64,000 nucleotides of DNA from Ruminococcus sp. (GTDB lineage: Bacteria > Bacillota > Clostridia > Oscillospirales > Acutalibacteraceae): the NCBI GenBank assembly GCA_004555265.1, contig SFIQ01000001.1, positions 1 to 64,000 on the forward strand, read 5' to 3'. Below the pieces are notes generated by a model. The model was not told the origin of the DNA and made no database searches. It saw only the letters and a program-made list of their open reading frames with translations. Made by a program: the position numbers and the translations under genes. Below, one piece after another: positions 33,785 through 42,267 of the stretch (its first letter is position 1; every line of letters starts with the position of its first letter).

Positions 33785-36349
33785 ATGGCAGGAAGTAAAA
33801 GTTCGCAAACAAAAGCAAAGCGCCAACCGAATCGAAACGCGGCGGCAGAAAAAAGCGCGGAACGCGCCGCGGCGCAAAAGCAAGTTGCGGCAATCATTTT
33901 GTTTTGTGTTTCTGTATTTTTAATTTGTGTTACACTTATTCCGGGCGGCGGCCTTTGGGGCGGTATTCGTACGCTTTCCTTTGGCCTCTTTGGATTTTCA
34001 GCTTTTGTTGTGCCGTTGTTGCTTTTGTATGTCGCTGTTATGACTACGCTTGACAAGGCGGGTACAAAAGTCGGTTTTAAGGTTGCGGAGGCCATGGCGC
34101 TGATTGTTCTGCTTTGCAGCGCTTTACATATTTTCAGGTTTTCCGGCGAGGTCGATTTCTTTACGGATATTGCCGACGCCTACAATATATATCGTATTGA
34201 CGGCTCTATGCTCGGTAGTGGTGCGGTCGGCGCTGTTTTCGGCGGTTTGATTTTACTTGCCACCGGCAGCGGCAAAGCGGCGGCAATCGCCATTGTTATC
34301 ATCCTTTTGTTCCTTTGCATCATGTTGATGACCGGTACAACACTTATCAAACTGTTCCGCGGTGTTGCAAAGCCCGTGCAAAAAGCCAATGCCTACCGAG
34401 AAGAAAAAATTGAGCAGATTACCAAACGACAGGAACGGGAATTTAATGTCGATGTTGATTTAGGGCCGGAACCGATTGCAGCAGATGAAAAAGTCAAAAA
34501 GTTCCCGAAAAAGAAAAAGACGGATGACGCGCAAGTTGCCGAGGTGATTGAGGAAGCAGACTCACTGACGCCCGCCCAAGAACCCGTATCGCAAAAGCCG
34601 ATACTTTTGGATGACATCATTAACAAAATGAAAGGCGAGGAAACGGCGAAACAAGCCGTGCCTGAGGACGGGATTATCCCGATTTCCGCTGAAAAATTCA
34701 CAAAAGATGATAAAAATGCCGTTTCGCCTCCCGATGCGGACGGCAATCTCAAAGCATCAGTGAAGCATATTGAAGACGGCGAAACAGAACAGGAATCGGA
34801 CAGCGAGGCGCCGAAAAAAGCATATGAAAAGCCGCCGCTTACTTGCCTTGCCGCACCGAAAAACACACGCAATTTAAAATATGAGGACGAATTAAAGGCA
34901 AATGCCACCAAACTGGTGGATACATTAAAGAGTTTCGGCGTGGAAACGCGGATTGTGGATATTTGCCGCGGCCCGTCTGTCACGCGCTATGAAATTCAAC
35001 CGGCGGCAGGCGTGAAAATCAGCCGTATCACCAATTTGGCAGACGATATCGCCTTAAATCTTGCGGCGGGCGGTATTCGTATTGAAGCCCCCATTCCGAA
35101 CAAGGCGGCGGTCGGCATTGAAGTGCCGAATAAAAACCGCGCAACGGTTACTTTCCGTGAAATCGTAGATACAGAGCAGTACAGAAGTGCAAAATCCAAA
35201 TTGTTTGTGGCGCTTGGTAAGGATATTGCCGGCAATTGTATGTATGCCGATCTTGCGAAAATGCCGCACTTACTTGTGGCCGGTACCACGGGCTCCGGTA
35301 AATCTGTGTGTATGAATGCCATGATTGTCAGCATTCTTTACAACGCAACACCCGATGAAGTCAAACTGTTAATGATTGACCCGAAACAGGTTGAGTTTAC
35401 GGTGTATAACGGTATACCGCATTTGATTGTTCCTGTGGTTTCCGACCCGCGAAAGGCATCGGGCGCACTGGCGTGGGCAGTGACGGAAATGCTGACGCGT
35501 TACAAAATGTTTTCGGACAACAATGTGCGTGACATCAGCGGGTATAACAGCATTTGTGAAAGCATCGGACAGAAAAAACTGCCGCAGATTGTCATATTTA
35601 TTGATGAGCTTTCCGACCTTATGATGGCGGCGCCGCATGAGGTTGAGGACTCCATTTGCCGTTTGGCGCAGATGGCGCGCGCGGCGGGTATGCATTTGGT
35701 GATTGCTACCCAGCGCCCGTCGGTGGATGTCATTACAGGTCTGATTAAGGCGAATATCCCGAGCCGTCTTTCCTTAAAGACTTCCTCACAAATTGATTCC
35801 AGAACGATTATTGATACCGTCGGTGCTGAAAAACTGCTCGGCAACGGCGATATGCTGTTTTACCCTGTCGGCATTGCCAAGCCCATTCGTATACAAGGCT
35901 GTTTTCTGTCGGATAAAGAGGTAGAAACGGTTGTGGACTTTATTAAAGGGCAAGAACAGACCGAATACGATGACGACGTTATGCAAGAAATCGAGCGTCA
36001 AGCTGCGGCGGATAAGAAAAAGAATGGCGGTGCTGTCGCCTCCGAGGAGGACGGCGAAAGTGAAGCAGACGAGATGATTCCGAAAGCGATTGAAGTTGTG
36101 GTAGACGCACAAATGGCTTCGACCACACTTTTACAGCGGAAGTTAAAGCTTGGCTATGCGCGGGCGGCGCGAATTATTGACAATTTGGAGGAGCGCGGCA
36201 TTATCGGCCCGTATGAGGGTGCAAAGCCGCGTAAAGTGTTGATTTCTAAACAGCAATGGTACGAAATGAATGCGTTGGCGCAGGGCGGCGCAACGCACGA
36301 CTACTCTGAAAGTGATACGGACGCCGTTGTAAATGATGCCGAGGAATAA
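33785..36349 (+). CDS. FtsK/SpoIIIE-family DNA translocase
   Basis: The 854-residue membrane-anchored ATPase moves chromosomal DNA into the forespore and clears DNA from the division septum. It has about four N-terminal membrane helices (to residue 190), a long acidic/charged linker, and the motor domain with Walker A VAGTTGSGKSVCMNAM (about residue 500) and Walker B IVIFIDELSDL. A C-terminal gamma winged helix follows (TTLLQRKLKLGYARAARIID). Length is typical. GGAGG precedes the ATG. It is 20 bases after the ClpP-like gene and 1 base upstream of a radical SAM gene. Confidence 0.95.
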   Translation: MAGSKSSQTKAKRQPNRNAAAEKSAERAAAQKQVAAIILFCVSVFLICVTLIPGGGLWGGIRTLSFGLFGFSAFVVPLLLLYVAVMTTLDKAGTKVGFKVAEAMALIVLLCSALHIFRFSGEVDFFTDIADAYNIYRIDGSMLGSGAVGAVFGGLILLATGSGKAAAIAIVIILLFLCIMLMTGTTLIKLFRGVAKPVQKANAYREEKIEQITKRQEREFNVDVDLGPEPIAADEKVKKFPKKKKTDDAQVAEVIEEADSLTPAQEPVSQKPILLDDIINKMKGEETAKQAVPEDGIIPISAEKFTKDDKNAVSPPDADGNLKASVKHIEDGETEQESDSEAPKKAYEKPPLTCLAAPKNTRNLKYEDELKANATKLVDTLKSFGVETRIVDICRGPSVTRYEIQPAAGVKISRITNLADDIALNLAAGGIRIEAPIPNKAAVGIEVPNKNRATVTFREIVDTEQYRSAKSKLFVALGKDIAGNCMYADLAKMPHLLVAGTTGSGKSVCMNAMIVSILYNATPDEVKLLMIDPKQVEFTVYNGIPHLIVPVVSDPRKASGALAWAVTEMLTRYKMFSDNNVRDISGYNSICESIGQKKLPQIVIFIDELSDLMMAAPHEVEDSICRLAQMARAAGMHLVIATQRPSVDVITGLIKANIPSRLSLKTSSQIDSRTIIDTVGAEKLLGNGDMLFYPVGIAKPIRIQGCFLSDKEVETVVDFIKGQEQTEYDDDVMQEIERQAAADKKKNGGAVASEEDGESEADEMIPKAIEVVVDAQMASTTLLQRKLKLGYARAARIIDNLEERGIIGPYEGAKPRKVLISKQQWYEMNALAQGGATHDYSESDTDAVVNDAEE

Positions 36350-36350
36350 T

Positions 36351-38234
36351 ATGCAGTTTTTACCGATTTCAAAAGAAGATATGACTGCGCGCGGGTGGGA
36401 AAGCGTTGATTTTGTCTATGTCAGCGGCGACGCGTATGTGGACCACCCAAGTTTCGGCGCGGCAATTATCACCCGTGTGCTCGAAGCAAACGGCTATAAA
36501 GTTGCGATTTTGGCGCAACCGAGAACAGACAGTATAAAAGACTTTATGCGGTTTGGGAAACCGAAGCTCGGCTTCTTTGTTTCGTCCGGCAATATAGACT
36601 CCATGGTGGCGCACTATACGGTTGCAAAGAAAAAACGCAGTACCGATGCATATTCTCCCGGCGGAAAAATGGGCTTACGCCCCGACCGCGCGGTGATTGT
36701 GTACTGCAAAAAAATCCGCGAAGCCTATGGGGATATTCCGATTGTTATCGGCGGATTGGAAGCGTCCTTGCGCCGCTTCGCGCATTATGATTATTGGGAC
36801 GATAAAATCCGTCCTTCTATTTTGTTTGACTCTGGTGCGGATTTACTCTCCTACGGTATGGGGGAAAAGGCGACTTTGGAAATTGCCGCACGGCTTGCGG
36901 CAGGGGAGTCCATTCACGAAATGCACGATATTCGCGGAACCTGCTATGCCGTGCCGGTTGCTGAAACACCGTATTGCACGGAATGTCCGTCCTATGAAAA
37001 TGTGTTAAAGTCCAAACGCGAATATGCTGTCTCTTGCCGCATGGAGCAAGATGAGCAAGACCATATCCGCGGCAAACAACTTCGACAAAAGCACGGCAAG
37101 CAAATGCTTGTGCAAAACCCGCCGATGGCGCCGCTGACACGGGAGGAATTAGACGCGGTTTATGCACTGCCTTACTGCCGCACTTATCACCCCATTTACG
37201 AAAAAGACGGCGGCGTGCCCGGTATTGAGGAAGTAAAATTCTCGATTACGCAAAACCGCGGTTGCTTCGGCGCGTGCAATTTCTGTTCGTTGGCGTTTCA
37301 TCAAGGGCGGTATATTACCTCTCGCAGTAAAGAATCTGTTGTTGCAGAGGCGAGACGCATCACCGAAATGCCCGATTTTAAGGGGTACATCCACGACATC
37401 GGCGGACCGACAGCGAATTTTCGCTATCCTTCTTGCGCAAAACAGGAAAAAGCAGGACTTTGCAAAGGCAAAAAGTGCTTGGCGCCGTCACCTTGTCCTG
37501 CGTTACAAGCCGACCACAGTGAATATTTAGATATATTACGCACCGTTCGTGCACTGCCGAAAGTCAAAAAGGTGTTTATCCGTTCGGGAATTCGCTACGA
37601 TTATATGTTGTGCGACAAGGACGATACCTTTTTTTGCGAGCTTGTGAAGCATCATATCAGCGGACAGTTAAAAGTTGCTCCCGAGCATTGCGCAGCGGCG
37701 GTGCTTGACAAAATGGGTAAACCGCATATTGAAGCCTATTTGCAATTTTCAAAAAAATATTTCGATTACACAAAGAAAATCGGTAAAGAGCAATATCTTG
37801 TGCCGTATTTGATGTCCTCGCATCCGGGTTCTACCTTGCAAGACGCCGTAGAATTGGCGCTGTTTATTCAGCGGGAGCATCTGCACCCCGAGCAGGTTCA
37901 GGATTTTTACCCAACACCGGGAACCATTGCCACGGCAATGTTTTATACGGAGTTAGACCCTTACACCTTACAGCCTGTCTATGTGGCGAAAAACCCGCAT
38001 GATAAGGCAATGCAACGGGCACTGATGCAGTATTTTAACCCCAAAAACCGTGCTTTGGTCGAAGAGGCGCTGAAAAAAGCCGGCAGAACTGATTTAATCG
38101 GCACTTCGGAAACGTGTTTAATTCGTCCGCTGCACCCACAAAAGACGGCGCAATCTGCGCATTTCCGTCCAAAAACAAACAACACCCGCAACGGAGGCAA
38201 ACGCAATGGCAAATCACGCGCACGCAAAAAATAA
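36351..38234 (+). CDS. YgiQ-family radical SAM protein
   Basis: The 627-residue protein carries the radical SAM 4Fe-4S motif CFGACNFC (about residue 305) within the barrel. An N-terminal cobalamin-binding-like domain with GGLEASLRRFAHYDYWD and a Lys/Arg-rich tail flank it. The family is uncharacterised; tRNA or small-molecule modification is plausible. A short leader ATG at 36351 follows GAGG; an upstream in-frame ATG lies inside the ftsK/spoIIIE gene. It overlaps the start of the MBL gene by 29 bases. Confidence 0.88.
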   Translation: MQFLPISKEDMTARGWESVDFVYVSGDAYVDHPSFGAAIITRVLEANGYKVAILAQPRTDSIKDFMRFGKPKLGFFVSSGNIDSMVAHYTVAKKKRSTDAYSPGGKMGLRPDRAVIVYCKKIREAYGDIPIVIGGLEASLRRFAHYDYWDDKIRPSILFDSGADLLSYGMGEKATLEIAARLAAGESIHEMHDIRGTCYAVPVAETPYCTECPSYENVLKSKREYAVSCRMEQDEQDHIRGKQLRQKHGKQMLVQNPPMAPLTREELDAVYALPYCRTYHPIYEKDGGVPGIEEVKFSITQNRGCFGACNFCSLAFHQGRYITSRSKESVVAEARRITEMPDFKGYIHDIGGPTANFRYPSCAKQEKAGLCKGKKCLAPSPCPALQADHSEYLDILRTVRALPKVKKVFIRSGIRYDYMLCDKDDTFFCELVKHHISGQLKVAPEHCAAAVLDKMGKPHIEAYLQFSKKYFDYTKKIGKEQYLVPYLMSSHPGSTLQDAVELALFIQREHLHPEQVQDFYPTPGTIATAMFYTELDPYTLQPVYVAKNPHDKAMQRALMQYFNPKNRALVEEALKKAGRTDLIGTSETCLIRPLHPQKTAQSAHFRPKTNNTRNGGKRNGKSRARKK

Positions 38235-39144
38235 AAAAGTTCGCAGTATACAAATTGCCGTACTTGCCGTTTGTGTTTTGTTTGCCTTGTTGGTAACATA
38301 TGCGCCGAAACTTGGCTTGCCCACATTCGGGGACTTGTTTCGGGAAAGCGGTGTAAATCAAGCGGTCGACGCCAAGGACTATGCCTTTTCGGCACATTAT
38401 ATAGATGTTGGTCAGGCAGACTGTTCCCTAATCATTTGCGGTGAGAATACTGTTTTAATCGACGCGGGCGAAGTGGACAGCTACGATACAATTCACGCCT
38501 ATCTGTCATCGCAAAATGTATCGGAAATCGACTATTTGATTTTAACGCATGCCCATGCAGACCACATCGGCAGTGCGGATGAAATCCTCAAAAATTATAC
38601 CGTGCAAAATGTTATACTGCCGAAATATTCCGAAGAAAATATGCCAACCTCAAAAACCTATGAGGATTTGCTGTACGCTTTGGCTGACTGCGGTGCAAAG
38701 GTCATTGCCGCAAAGCCGGGAAACAGTTATTCTCTCTCCGCGTGCAGTTTTACAGTGATTGCACCGAACAAAGACTACGAAGAATTGAACAATTCTTCTG
38801 TTGTTGTAAGATTTGTGTACGGAAACACCGCCTTTTTATTTCAAGGTGACGCCGAAAAGAAATCGGAGCAGGATATTTTGGACGCAGGGTTTCCCGTTTC
38901 GGCAGATGTTATCAAACTCGGGCACCACGGTAGCAATACCTCTTCTTCGTCCGGATATTTAGCGGCGGTACAGCCAACGCTCGCCGTGATTTCCTGTGGG
39001 GAAAAGAACGCTTACGGTCACCCGAGTGAAAAGATTTTATCTCGTCTTGATGAACTGAAAATTGACTACCGACGGACGGACAGAAACGGAAATATTGTTG
39101 TAACTTCTGACGGCAATACCGTTTCCGTAGAAACGGAGAAATAA
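38206..39144 (+). CDS. ComEC/Rec2-like metallo-beta-lactamase-fold protein
   Basis: The 312-residue protein has an N-terminal hydrophobic helix (about 14-30, signal anchor) and an MBL hydrolase domain. Metal-binding residues appear in THAHADHIGS (about residue 115), GDAEKKSEQD and LGHHGSNTSS. The C-terminal HPSEKILSRLD is typical of the ComEC C-terminal domain as a stand-alone protein. It probably hydrolyses a phosphoester at the outer face of the membrane; role in DNA uptake is not shown. It is followed by a DUF3006 gene, 1 base later. Confidence 0.85.
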   Translation: MANHAHAKNKKVRSIQIAVLAVCVLFALLVTYAPKLGLPTFGDLFRESGVNQAVDAKDYAFSAHYIDVGQADCSLIICGENTVLIDAGEVDSYDTIHAYLSSQNVSEIDYLILTHAHADHIGSADEILKNYTVQNVILPKYSEENMPTSKTYEDLLYALADCGAKVIAAKPGNSYSLSACSFTVIAPNKDYEELNNSSVVVRFVYGNTAFLFQGDAEKKSEQDILDAGFPVSADVIKLGHHGSNTSSSSGYLAAVQPTLAVISCGEKNAYGHPSEKILSRLDELKIDYRRTDRNGNIVVTSDGNTVSVETEK

Positions 39145-39145
39145 A

Positions 39146-39367
39146 ATGGTTTTTTTTATTGTTGATCGCCTTGAAAATGATTTGGTTATTTTGGAAAGTG
39201 AAAATAAAACATTTCTGCAAGTACCGCTTACGGCGTTTTCCTCTCCCGTATCTGAGGGGAGCGTAGTGCTTGTGGGAGCAGACGGTAAATACTATGTAGA
39301 CGATGCAAAAACAGCCGCGCGTAAAGCAAAACTGTTTCAGCTTCAAAAAAATATTTTCGCAGATTGA
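39146..39367 (+). CDS. DUF3006 family small protein
   Basis: The 73-residue protein opens FFIVDRLENDLVILE, then SEGSVVLVG and a C-terminal charged helix, the layout of DUF3006 proteins. These small OB-like proteins are commonly encoded next to stand-alone ComEC-like MBL proteins in Firmicutes, as here. Function is unknown. It lacks a strong ribosome site apart from ACGGAG at the end of the MBL gene, suggesting coupled translation. Confidence 0.85.
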   Translation: MVFFIVDRLENDLVILESENKTFLQVPLTAFSSPVSEGSVVLVGADGKYYVDDAKTAARKAKLFQLQKNIFAD

Positions 39368-39377
39368 GAAAAAACCC

Positions 39378-39406
39378 TTGCAATATGCAAACTCGGGTGG
39401 TATAAT
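39378..39406 (+). promoter_or_regulatory. Promoter of rpsB
   Basis: TTGCAA (39378-39383) and TATAAT (39401-39406) are separated by 17 bases. A leader of about 95 bases follows. Confidence 0.85.
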
Positions 39407-39419
39407 GCTATCGCAATTC

Positions 39420-39492
39420 ACACGCACGGGGATTCCGACAAAATTGCATTTTATGTCTTGTCGGTAAGAGGAACTGTGCGGCGGCAAAAATA
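39420..39492 (+). ncRNA. Structured rpsB leader
   Basis: The untranslated leader can form a long hairpin. CCGACAA (39437-39443) pairs with TTGTCGG, and an outer CGCAC/GTGCG pair encloses it. Such folded leaders in ribosomal-protein operons usually bind the encoded protein, here S2, to limit translation. I cannot assign it to a named RNA family. Confidence 0.5.
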
Positions 39493-39506
39493 AGGAGGAA
39501 TTTTTT

Positions 39507-40247
39507 ATGTCAGTCGTATCCATGAAACAACTGCTCGAAGCAGGCGTACACTTCGGTCACCAGACCAGAAGATGGAACCCCAAAATGGCGGAGTATATCT
39601 TCACCGAAAGAAACGGTATCTACATCATTGATTTGCAGAAAACCGTCAAAAAACTTGAAGAGGCGTATATGTTCGTACGCGACATCGCGGCAGAAGGTGA
39701 CGAAATCCTGTTCGTCGGTACCAAAAAACAGGCGCAGGACTCCATTAAGGAAGAAGCACAGCGTTGCGGTATGCCGTATGTCAACGCGCGTTGGCTCGGC
39801 GGTATGCTTACCAATTTCAGCACCATTAAAAGAAGAATTAAGAGACTAGGTCAACTTCAAGCCATGAAAGCTGACGGTACTTTCGACATTTTGCCGAAGA
39901 AAGAGGCCGCAAAGCTTGATTTGGAAATTGAAAAGCTCGAAAAATTTATGGGCGGTATCACCGAAATGAAAAAACAGCCCGCTGCTATGTTCATTGTTGA
40001 TCCGCGCAAAGAAAGAATTGCCGTTGCAGAGGCAAAGAAACTCGGTATTCCGATTATTGCTATCGTTGACACCAACTGTGACCCCGATGAAATTGACTAT
40101 GTTATTCCCGGTAACGATGACGCTATCCGTGCTGTGAAACTGATTGCAGGCGCTATGGCGGATGCGGTTATCGAAGGCAGACAGGGCATGCAGGGTGCTG
40201 CGGCAGTCGAGGAAGAAGCTCCCGCAGAGGAAGCTGTTGCTGAATAA
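39507..40247 (+). CDS. rpsB: 30S ribosomal protein S2
   Basis: The 246-residue protein starts MSVVSMKQLLEAGVHFGHQT and carries MFIVDPRKERIAVAEA and IVDTNCDPDEIDYVIPGNDD, all diagnostic of S2. The C-terminus is an Ala/Glu-rich tail. AAGGAGG precedes the ATG. It is followed by a hairpin and then tsf, the standard order. Confidence 0.97.
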   Translation: MSVVSMKQLLEAGVHFGHQTRRWNPKMAEYIFTERNGIYIIDLQKTVKKLEEAYMFVRDIAAEGDEILFVGTKKQAQDSIKEEAQRCGMPYVNARWLGGMLTNFSTIKRRIKRLGQLQAMKADGTFDILPKKEAAKLDLEIEKLEKFMGGITEMKKQPAAMFIVDPRKERIAVAEAKKLGIPIIAIVDTNCDPDEIDYVIPGNDDAIRAVKLIAGAMADAVIEGRQGMQGAAAVEEEAPAEEAVAE

Positions 40248-40259
40248 TAGAAAACACCA

Positions 40260-40288
40260 TATGCCCGCGCTTTTACGGTGCGGGCATA
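40260..40288 (+). terminator. Hairpin between rpsB and tsf (attenuator or processing site)
   Basis: TATGCCCGC (40260-40268) and GCGGGCATA (40280-40288) form a perfect 9-bp stem. Only a weak CTTTC follows, so partial termination or RNA stabilisation is more likely than complete termination. Confidence 0.55.
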
Positions 40289-40317
40289 CTTTCAAAACAG
40301 ATTAGGAGGAATTTTTT

Positions 40318-41418
40318 ATGGCATTTACCGCAAAAGATGTGCAGGCGTTGCGCGAAAAGACCGGCGTCGGTATGATGGATTGTAAAAAAGCACTTGTTGA
40401 ATCCGATGGCGATATGGACAAGGCTATTGATATTTTAAGAGAAAAAGGTTTGGCTTCTGCTGCAAAGAAAGCCAGCAGAGTTGCGGCAGAAGGTGTTGTT
40501 GCCGCATACAGCGACGCGACCTGCGGCGCTTTGGTAGAAATCAATTGCGAGACCGACTTCGTTGCAAAAGGCGAGCCGTTTGTTGCGCTTGCAAACAAGG
40601 TTGCAAAAACCGTTGTTGCGGCAAAACCCGCTGATGTGGACGCTTTGCTGAAAGTAAAAGCAGTTGACTCTGACAAAACCGTCGAAGAAGAAGTACAAGA
40701 GGTTTTCCTTGCGCTTCGTGAAAACATGAAAATCCGCAGATTTGCTTTGGTAGAAGGTCATGTATCCACTTACATCCACGCAGGCGGTACGGTTGGTGTT
40801 ATCGTATCGTTTGATACTGACGATGAGACCGCTGCAAAAGACGAATTCGCCGAAATGGGCAAAAACATTGCTATGCAGATTGCGGCAATGAGCCCTGAAT
40901 ATATGAGCAAAGAGGACATTCCGGCAGATGAGCTTGCGAAAATGCAATCCATCACGGTTGACAGCGCTTTGAATAAACCTGATTCTTTGCCGGTTCCGAT
41001 TCTCAACAGCCTTATTGAAGAGGCGAAATCGGGCAAATGGAGTGCAGAAGACACTGCAATTTACGAAGGTCTTGACCAGAAACAGAGAAAGAATTTCGTA
41101 AACTTCATTTCCAAAGAAGCTTATGCAACTCTTGCGGAAATCGCAGTTTCGCACAAAGAAGAAATCTCTGAAAACAAAATCTTCACCGGTCTTGTGCAAG
41201 GCCGTGTTGCAAAACAGATTAAAGAAATCTGCCTTATGGAACAAGCCTTTGTTCGTTCCGACCTCTTTGACGGTACGGTTGCAGGTTATGTGAACTCTGT
41301 GGCAAAAGCGCTTGGCGCCGACATTAAAGCCGCTTCTTTTGTTCGTCTTGCAAAGGGCGAAGGTATTGAGAAGAAAGAAGACGATTTCGCCGCTGAAATT
41401 GCAAGCATGTTGAAATAA
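40318..41418 (+). CDS. tsf: Elongation factor Ts
   Basis: The 366-residue protein recycles EF-Tu from GDP to GTP form. The N-terminal UBA and TDFV motif (LREKTGVGMMDCKKAL and INCETDFVAKGEPF) are clear. At 366 residues it is longer than most bacterial EF-Ts (about 290-310). The extra sequence is in the second half, about residues 216-288, ahead of the conserved EICLMEQAFV. AGGAGG precedes the ATG. It follows rpsB after a hairpin and ends at a strong terminator. Confidence 0.95.
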   Translation: MAFTAKDVQALREKTGVGMMDCKKALVESDGDMDKAIDILREKGLASAAKKASRVAAEGVVAAYSDATCGALVEINCETDFVAKGEPFVALANKVAKTVVAAKPADVDALLKVKAVDSDKTVEEEVQEVFLALRENMKIRRFALVEGHVSTYIHAGGTVGVIVSFDTDDETAAKDEFAEMGKNIAMQIAAMSPEYMSKEDIPADELAKMQSITVDSALNKPDSLPVPILNSLIEEAKSGKWSAEDTAIYEGLDQKQRKNFVNFISKEAYATLAEIAVSHKEEISENKIFTGLVQGRVAKQIKEICLMEQAFVRSDLFDGTVAGYVNSVAKALGADIKAASFVRLAKGEGIEKKEDDFAAEIASMLK

Positions 41419-41442
41419 GGCAAGTTTTATACGAGTTTATTG

Positions 41443-41474
41443 AAAGCACATCGGATTTTCGATGTGCTTTTTTC
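41443..41474 (+). terminator. Terminator of rpsB-tsf
   Basis: AAAGCACATCG (41443-41453) and CGATGTGCTTT (41460-41470) form an 11-bp stem followed by TTTC. Confidence 0.9.
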
Positions 41475-41503
41475 TTGCCAAACCGTATGAAATGCATTAT
41501 AAT
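41475..41503 (+). promoter_or_regulatory. Promoter of cwlD
   Basis: TTGCCA (41475-41480) and TATAAT (41498-41503) are separated by 17 bases, 40 bases upstream of the cwlD ATG. Confidence 0.8.
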
Positions 41504-41543
41504 ATTTCATGTGTCAACCTCATATATACTATGGGGTGGTAAA

Positions 41544-42251
41544 ATGCGCAAAATTCAGTTGATCAAACTCGGTGCGGGAGGATTTATTCTTGCATTCTGC
41601 TTGCTGTTTTACACCTATGTTTACCATAGTGCGCAACCCACCAATGCGTCTATGCCAAAAAAGGAATCCGTTGTGATTATTGATGCAGGCCACGGCGGGG
41701 AGGACGGCGGTGCGGTTGCAGCCGACGGCACAGTGGAACAGCTGATTAACTTACAAATTGCAAAATATTTAGAAGCACAACTGCAAGTTCTCGGTATTAA
41801 AACGGTAATGACACGCACAACAGAGGACTCCATTCATAGTTTAGATGCGGATTCGACGCGCGAACGAAAGGTTTCGGATATCCACAATCGTATGAAGATT
41901 ATGGAAGAAACAGACAACGCCGTGTTTGTCAGCATTCACCAAAATAAGTATGAAAGCAGCTCCCAATGGGGTACACAAGTTTTTTATTCTCCGAACACGA
42001 CTTCGAGCGCCGCGCTTGCCGACTGTATACAGAAGTCGGTGGTCAGTACCTTACAACCCGATAATAAGCGCGAAATCAAAAAATCGGGCAGTTCGATTTA
42101 TCTGCTGTATTATGCGAAAAAAACAGCCGTTTTAGTAGAATGCGGTTTTTTGTCCAATCCGCAGGAAACCGCGAAACTCAAAGACGAAGCGTACCAAAAG
42201 CAACTTGCGTTTTCTGTTGCTTTGGGCATTTTGGAATATATGAATTCGTAA
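41544..42251 (+). CDS. cwlD: N-acetylmuramoyl-L-alanine amidase CwlD
   Basis: The 235-residue zinc amidase helps make muramic-delta-lactam in spore cortex. It has an N-terminal membrane helix or signal (about 9-27) and the amidase_3 domain with zinc ligands in IDAGHGGEDGGA, a Glu-containing segment and SIHQNKYESS. It ends with VECGFLSNPQET. The ATG at 41544 follows GGGGTGG closely; the longer frame upstream crosses the promoter and is not used. Next gene radA is 16 bases away. Confidence 0.9.
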   Translation: MRKIQLIKLGAGGFILAFCLLFYTYVYHSAQPTNASMPKKESVVIIDAGHGGEDGGAVAADGTVEQLINLQIAKYLEAQLQVLGIKTVMTRTTEDSIHSLDADSTRERKVSDIHNRMKIMEETDNAVFVSIHQNKYESSSQWGTQVFYSPNTTSSAALADCIQKSVVSTLQPDNKREIKKSGSSIYLLYYAKKTAVLVECGFLSNPQETAKLKDEAYQKQLAFSVALGILEYMNS

Positions 42252-42267
42252 ATAAGGAAGTTAAAAA

